A DNA stretch of 12,806 bases from Haplosporangium gracile. Lineage: Eukaryota > Mortierellomycota > Mortierellomycetes > Mortierellales > Mortierellaceae. The translations under genes and the position numbers were made by a program. Below, one piece after another: positions 10,495-12,806 of this stretch. How positions within the stretch are numbered: the stretch's first letter is position 1; every line of letters begins with the position of its first letter. The notes beneath the pieces are model-generated. The model saw only the letters and a list, made by a program, of their open reading frames with translations. It was not told the DNA's origin and made no database searches. The stretch spans positions 1 to 12,806 of the forward strand of contig JAAAUF010001077.1 in assembly GCA_015499985.1 (NCBI GenBank). The letters run 5' to 3'.

Positions 10495-12309
10495 CTATTT
10501 ATCAACGGACTGTGTGTGCTTGCTTGGCTCCTTGCTGCTCAGAGGATCGCCAATGGTAAACGCGGCAGAGACAGGGTACTGGTAGGGTTCGTACGAGAAT
10601 GGGGCGTTGGGGCTCACTGGTGGTGGGACAGGGACAGGACAAACATTGCATGTGAGCCATTGTGCTGCTCATTAGTGTGATAAAGATAGTGGGGCTGCTG
10701 CTGGTAGGTTGGTTGCTCCTGGAGGATGATAGATTGTATGTAAAATGAGCTTTGACCAGGCTGAGAATAGTAGCCGGCTTGCTGCTGCTGCTGCTGCCGG
10801 AGCTGATACAAGTGGAATTTCCCTGATCACCGCTAACATCGTGATATTGTTCATGATTAGTCTCCGCAATCACTTCATGATGAGATCGACAATGACGACT
10901 GAGCCACATGATAAAAAACGCGGACAGGACAATGGCCACCAGACCTCCCACAGTGCCAACAATAAGAGCGCCAAGTGACAGAGAAGAGCCAAGATTGGCG
11001 TCTCCACTAATCATCAATCCAAACCCGTCCCATGTCCCTGTGGTGGTATTGAAGCTGTTGAATGTGGGTGCTCCTTCGATGGATGGTGTATAGGTGATGA
11101 TTTTGTTGGGAGCCGTCGATGCCATAAATAAGAAAAAGGGATGACTGCCGCCAGTACTGGGAAAATGCTTCAAGGTCGCTGATTCTTCTGGAGTAATAGA
11201 ATAGACTACCGTTGATCCGTCGGGAGCCTGAAAGTGGGCAAAAGATTGTCATTACTTATTTTTTCATGTTTTGAACTTGAATTGTCAAGGAGAGAAAACA
11301 AACGCGCGTTTGAAGCACATAAAGTCGATGCCTTGTCAAGGATATACCCAGAGCTGTCCATGGTGACGGGAATCGAAATCAGTTGTCAACTTGAATCCAT
11401 TCACGTTTACATCGACCGGAATACCGAGTGACAGAACACTCGCCTCGGTAGTCAGCGAAGCCTCGCTACTACCTACAGCCGAAAACGCTTTCCCTCTTCC
11501 GGCTGTATCAAAAACGACCGAGTAGCCCTCAGAGAATTAACAGAAGCCGAAAAGGCAATCCCAACAGCGACCAACAGCGATTCAAAAGGGTTGTTGCCCA
11601 TTCCTCTTTTATAAAATGAAAACGTACACAAAAATAACTCAGTCGAGGAGAAGAAAAAATTTTCTGAACTTGGTAGGAGTGGTACTGAGCATATCTCTGG
11701 AGTATTTACTCCAAGTAATTGCTCGATAACACTCAACCGCGCGCTCACCTAACGAGAGAATGTATTGGGGCTCGTTCTGTTTGTAAAGGCATTGAAAATT
11801 TCGAATGTAGTGAGCGAGCCGCTCAAGGTGAAGAAGCGCCGTGAAGTGTATGACGATTCACGGAGGCGAGTCGCGTCTCCGGCCGTCCCAGCCGGTCGGA
11901 TGGTGGTCGTATAAGGCTTGTTTTCGCCGAAATGGATCGCCTTGATGCCGCTTTTTATGTAAAAAACGTTCGGGAATGTATAACGCGTTGGGTATCTGCC
12001 CGACTTTTTCTCGTCTCAGATCACTCACTACATTACACATTAAACCACACAGGCGGGGGAATATTACATGATTGCCTGGGTGTCAGAGAGGTATGAGAAG
12101 CAAGTTTTGGGGGCGCCACTGTCCCAAGCCTCGGGACTGACGCGGTAGCCAAGCGCCGACGTGGTGGAAGAGTTAATGTTGGCATCGCCGACATAGTTGA
12201 CTTCAAGTCCACCCGCACTTGTTACAGGTACGTCGATAAGATAGACCGCAGAAATGGCATTGTCTGCGGTGAGACAAGCCTGCGGGTAGTTAGGTATGCT
12301 TGAGCTCAT
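10495..12309 (-). pseudogene. Paralog C: propeller-like membrane protein pseudogene
   Basis: Third copy of the A/B family. Exon 1 is 12309-12068 (MSSSIPNYPQACLTADN). Intron 12067-11951 matches B's first intron and lacks a counterpart in A; acceptor AAAAAG/CGGC restores the 20-residue Cys-to-FG spacing, though the CAG at 11998-11996 is also in frame. The ectodomain then reads KAIHFGENKPYTTTIRPAGT. Lesions: TAG at 11751-11749 where A and B have Trp; frameshifts near 11525-11535 (before EGYSVVFDTAGRGKAF) and 11378-11385 (before ISIPVTMDSSGYILDK); GC instead of GT at the donor 11331-11330; tail frameshifts near 10810-10830 and 10645-10660. The last exon begins at 11227 (APDGSTVVYSITP), holds an intact transmembrane segment (GALIVGTVGGLVAIVL), a poly-Gln tail, and ends ...HTQSVDK at TAG 10497-10495. 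Confidence 0.8.
10779..10797 (-). repeat. Poly-Gln remnant in paralog C tail
   Basis: Six CAR codons (CAG x5, CAA) in the frame QLRQQQQQQAGYYSQ. This frame is out of phase with the upstream exon, so the Gln tract is read as Ser (SSSSS) if the upstream frame is followed. Confidence 0.8.
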
Positions 12310-12618
12310 AGGCATTGGAGGTGTTATGATTAAAGAATGAATGAGAGTGAATGCGTGAAGTAAAGTGGAGGTATAAGAATGGGTGAGAGAATAAGTGAGT
12401 GAAGTGAAGGTAAAGGAATAAGTGAGAGAAGAAGTGAAGTGAAGATAAAAGAATGGATGAGTAAGGGAGTGAAGCGTAGTGAAAGAATGGGTGAGAGAGG
12501 GCGTGAAGCGAAGGTAAAAGAGAGAGCGAGAATATAAAAATAACAAGGAAGAGATCGAAAAAAGACAACTGAAGGGAAAAAAGGGGCCGTTAATAAAGAG
12601 AACAGCATGAGAGCTTAG
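12310..12618. other. 5' flank of paralog C with degenerate repeat
   Basis: Minus-strand pyrimidine-rich leader. Frames through it are open but translate to low-complexity Leu/Thr/Ser/His/Phe, so I do not call a gene. It contains the repeat described at 12347-12533. Confidence 0.5.
12347..12533. repeat. Degenerate minisatellite, unit about 33-40 bp
   Basis: About five imperfect copies on the plus strand, each with GTGAAG(T/C)(G/A)AAGGTAAAAGAAT followed by GGGTGAGAGA-like sequence. The unit length varies. The strand is almost pure purine plus T, continuing the skew seen upstream of A and B. Confidence 0.6.
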
Positions 12619-12783
12619 AGGGGCAGCACCTTGAGAATAGATGTACTTTTCTGCTTCAAGTGGGCAATGTTTCAATCGGCGAAAAAAGGTTGGACTACAG
12701 ACGGAGCCCTAAAACTCGCGGCATATCACGCTGATGTTTGGAAGGTTGTGCTAGACGAGCTAAAGACAAAAATCAGTGGACGC
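12619..12783 (+). CDS. Partial plus-strand ORF running off the right end
   Basis: After TAG at 12616-12618 a plus-strand frame is open to the end. From ATG 12667 it reads MFQSAKKGWTTDGALKLAAY, then HADVWKVVLDELKTKISGR, before the T run. The composition is that of a real protein. The W-T-x-D...L...WKxVLxELxxK spacing recalls Myb/SANT-like DNA-binding domains often found beside transposases, but that is a tentative pattern match. An exon start at an upstream AG (e.g. 12617-12618 or 12639-12640) is also possible. It is truncated by the contig edge, and diverges from paralog C. Confidence 0.35.
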
Positions 12784-12806
12784 TTTTTTTTTTTTTTTTT
12801 TTTTTT
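12783..12806. repeat. Homopolymer T run at right edge
   Basis: At least 22 consecutive T end the window, mirroring the A18 at the left. Probably an assembly break. It cuts the plus-strand frame of the preceding entry. Confidence 0.9.

Noticed and set aside
11983..11988. Third ACGCGT
   Set aside because: It lies in the first intron of pseudogene C, far from any replication gene; three copies in 12.8 kb is about the chance number.
12310..12675. Extended N-terminus of paralog C in three frames
   Set aside because: All three frames are open because of the low-complexity minisatellite; no conserved protein signal.

Overview
The window reads as nuclear DNA of an early-diverging filamentous fungus, most likely Mucoromycota and probably Mortierella-like. 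This rests on short GT-AG introns (about 84-149 nt) with GTAAGT/GTACGT-type donors, on a fungal-type MCM3, and on a family of single-pass membrane proteins with a Gly/Ala/Ile-rich transmembrane start and Gln/Pro-rich tail that I recall from Mortierella-type genomes (recollection, not a search). The window opens with A18 and closes with a T run of more than 20, so it may be a whole short contig bounded by homopolymers.

Layout. All four recognisable genes lie on the minus strand. (1) 522-3848: an apparently intact eight-exon MCM3, a subunit of the replicative helicase; every splice junction keeps frame and gives about 853 residues. (2) 3973-6124, (3) 7424-9585 and (4) 10495-12309: three tandem paralogs (called A, B, C here) of one beta-propeller-like ectodomain / transmembrane / Gln-rich-tail family. 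They share intron positions and a similar N-terminus (MS..IPxYxxxCL.AD...AVYL). Each paralog carries damage: one frameshift and one stop in A; two frameshifts, a possible stop and a charged transmembrane segment in B; at least four frameshifts, a Trp-to-TAG change and a GC splice donor in C. MCM3 has none, so random sequencing error is an unlikely sole explanation. The array looks like a decaying tandem family beside an essential gene.

Between the genes: 6689-6927 is a foldback (inverted repeat) element with arms of about 83-92 bp. A plus-strand coding-like block lies at about 9899-10427, in two frames. A second plus-strand coding-like fragment runs off the right end (12619-12783). A degenerate minisatellite and purine-skewed leader lie upstream of C. 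Two ACGCGT boxes sit 113-215 bp upstream of the MCM3 start, which suggests G1/S control through an MBF-type factor; they lie in and just beyond the 3' end of paralog A.

I see no defence system, CRISPR array, rRNA or tRNA. What deserves a second look is the pattern of decay and possible repair in the paralogs, the paralog-specific intron presence, and the three unexplained elements between genes.
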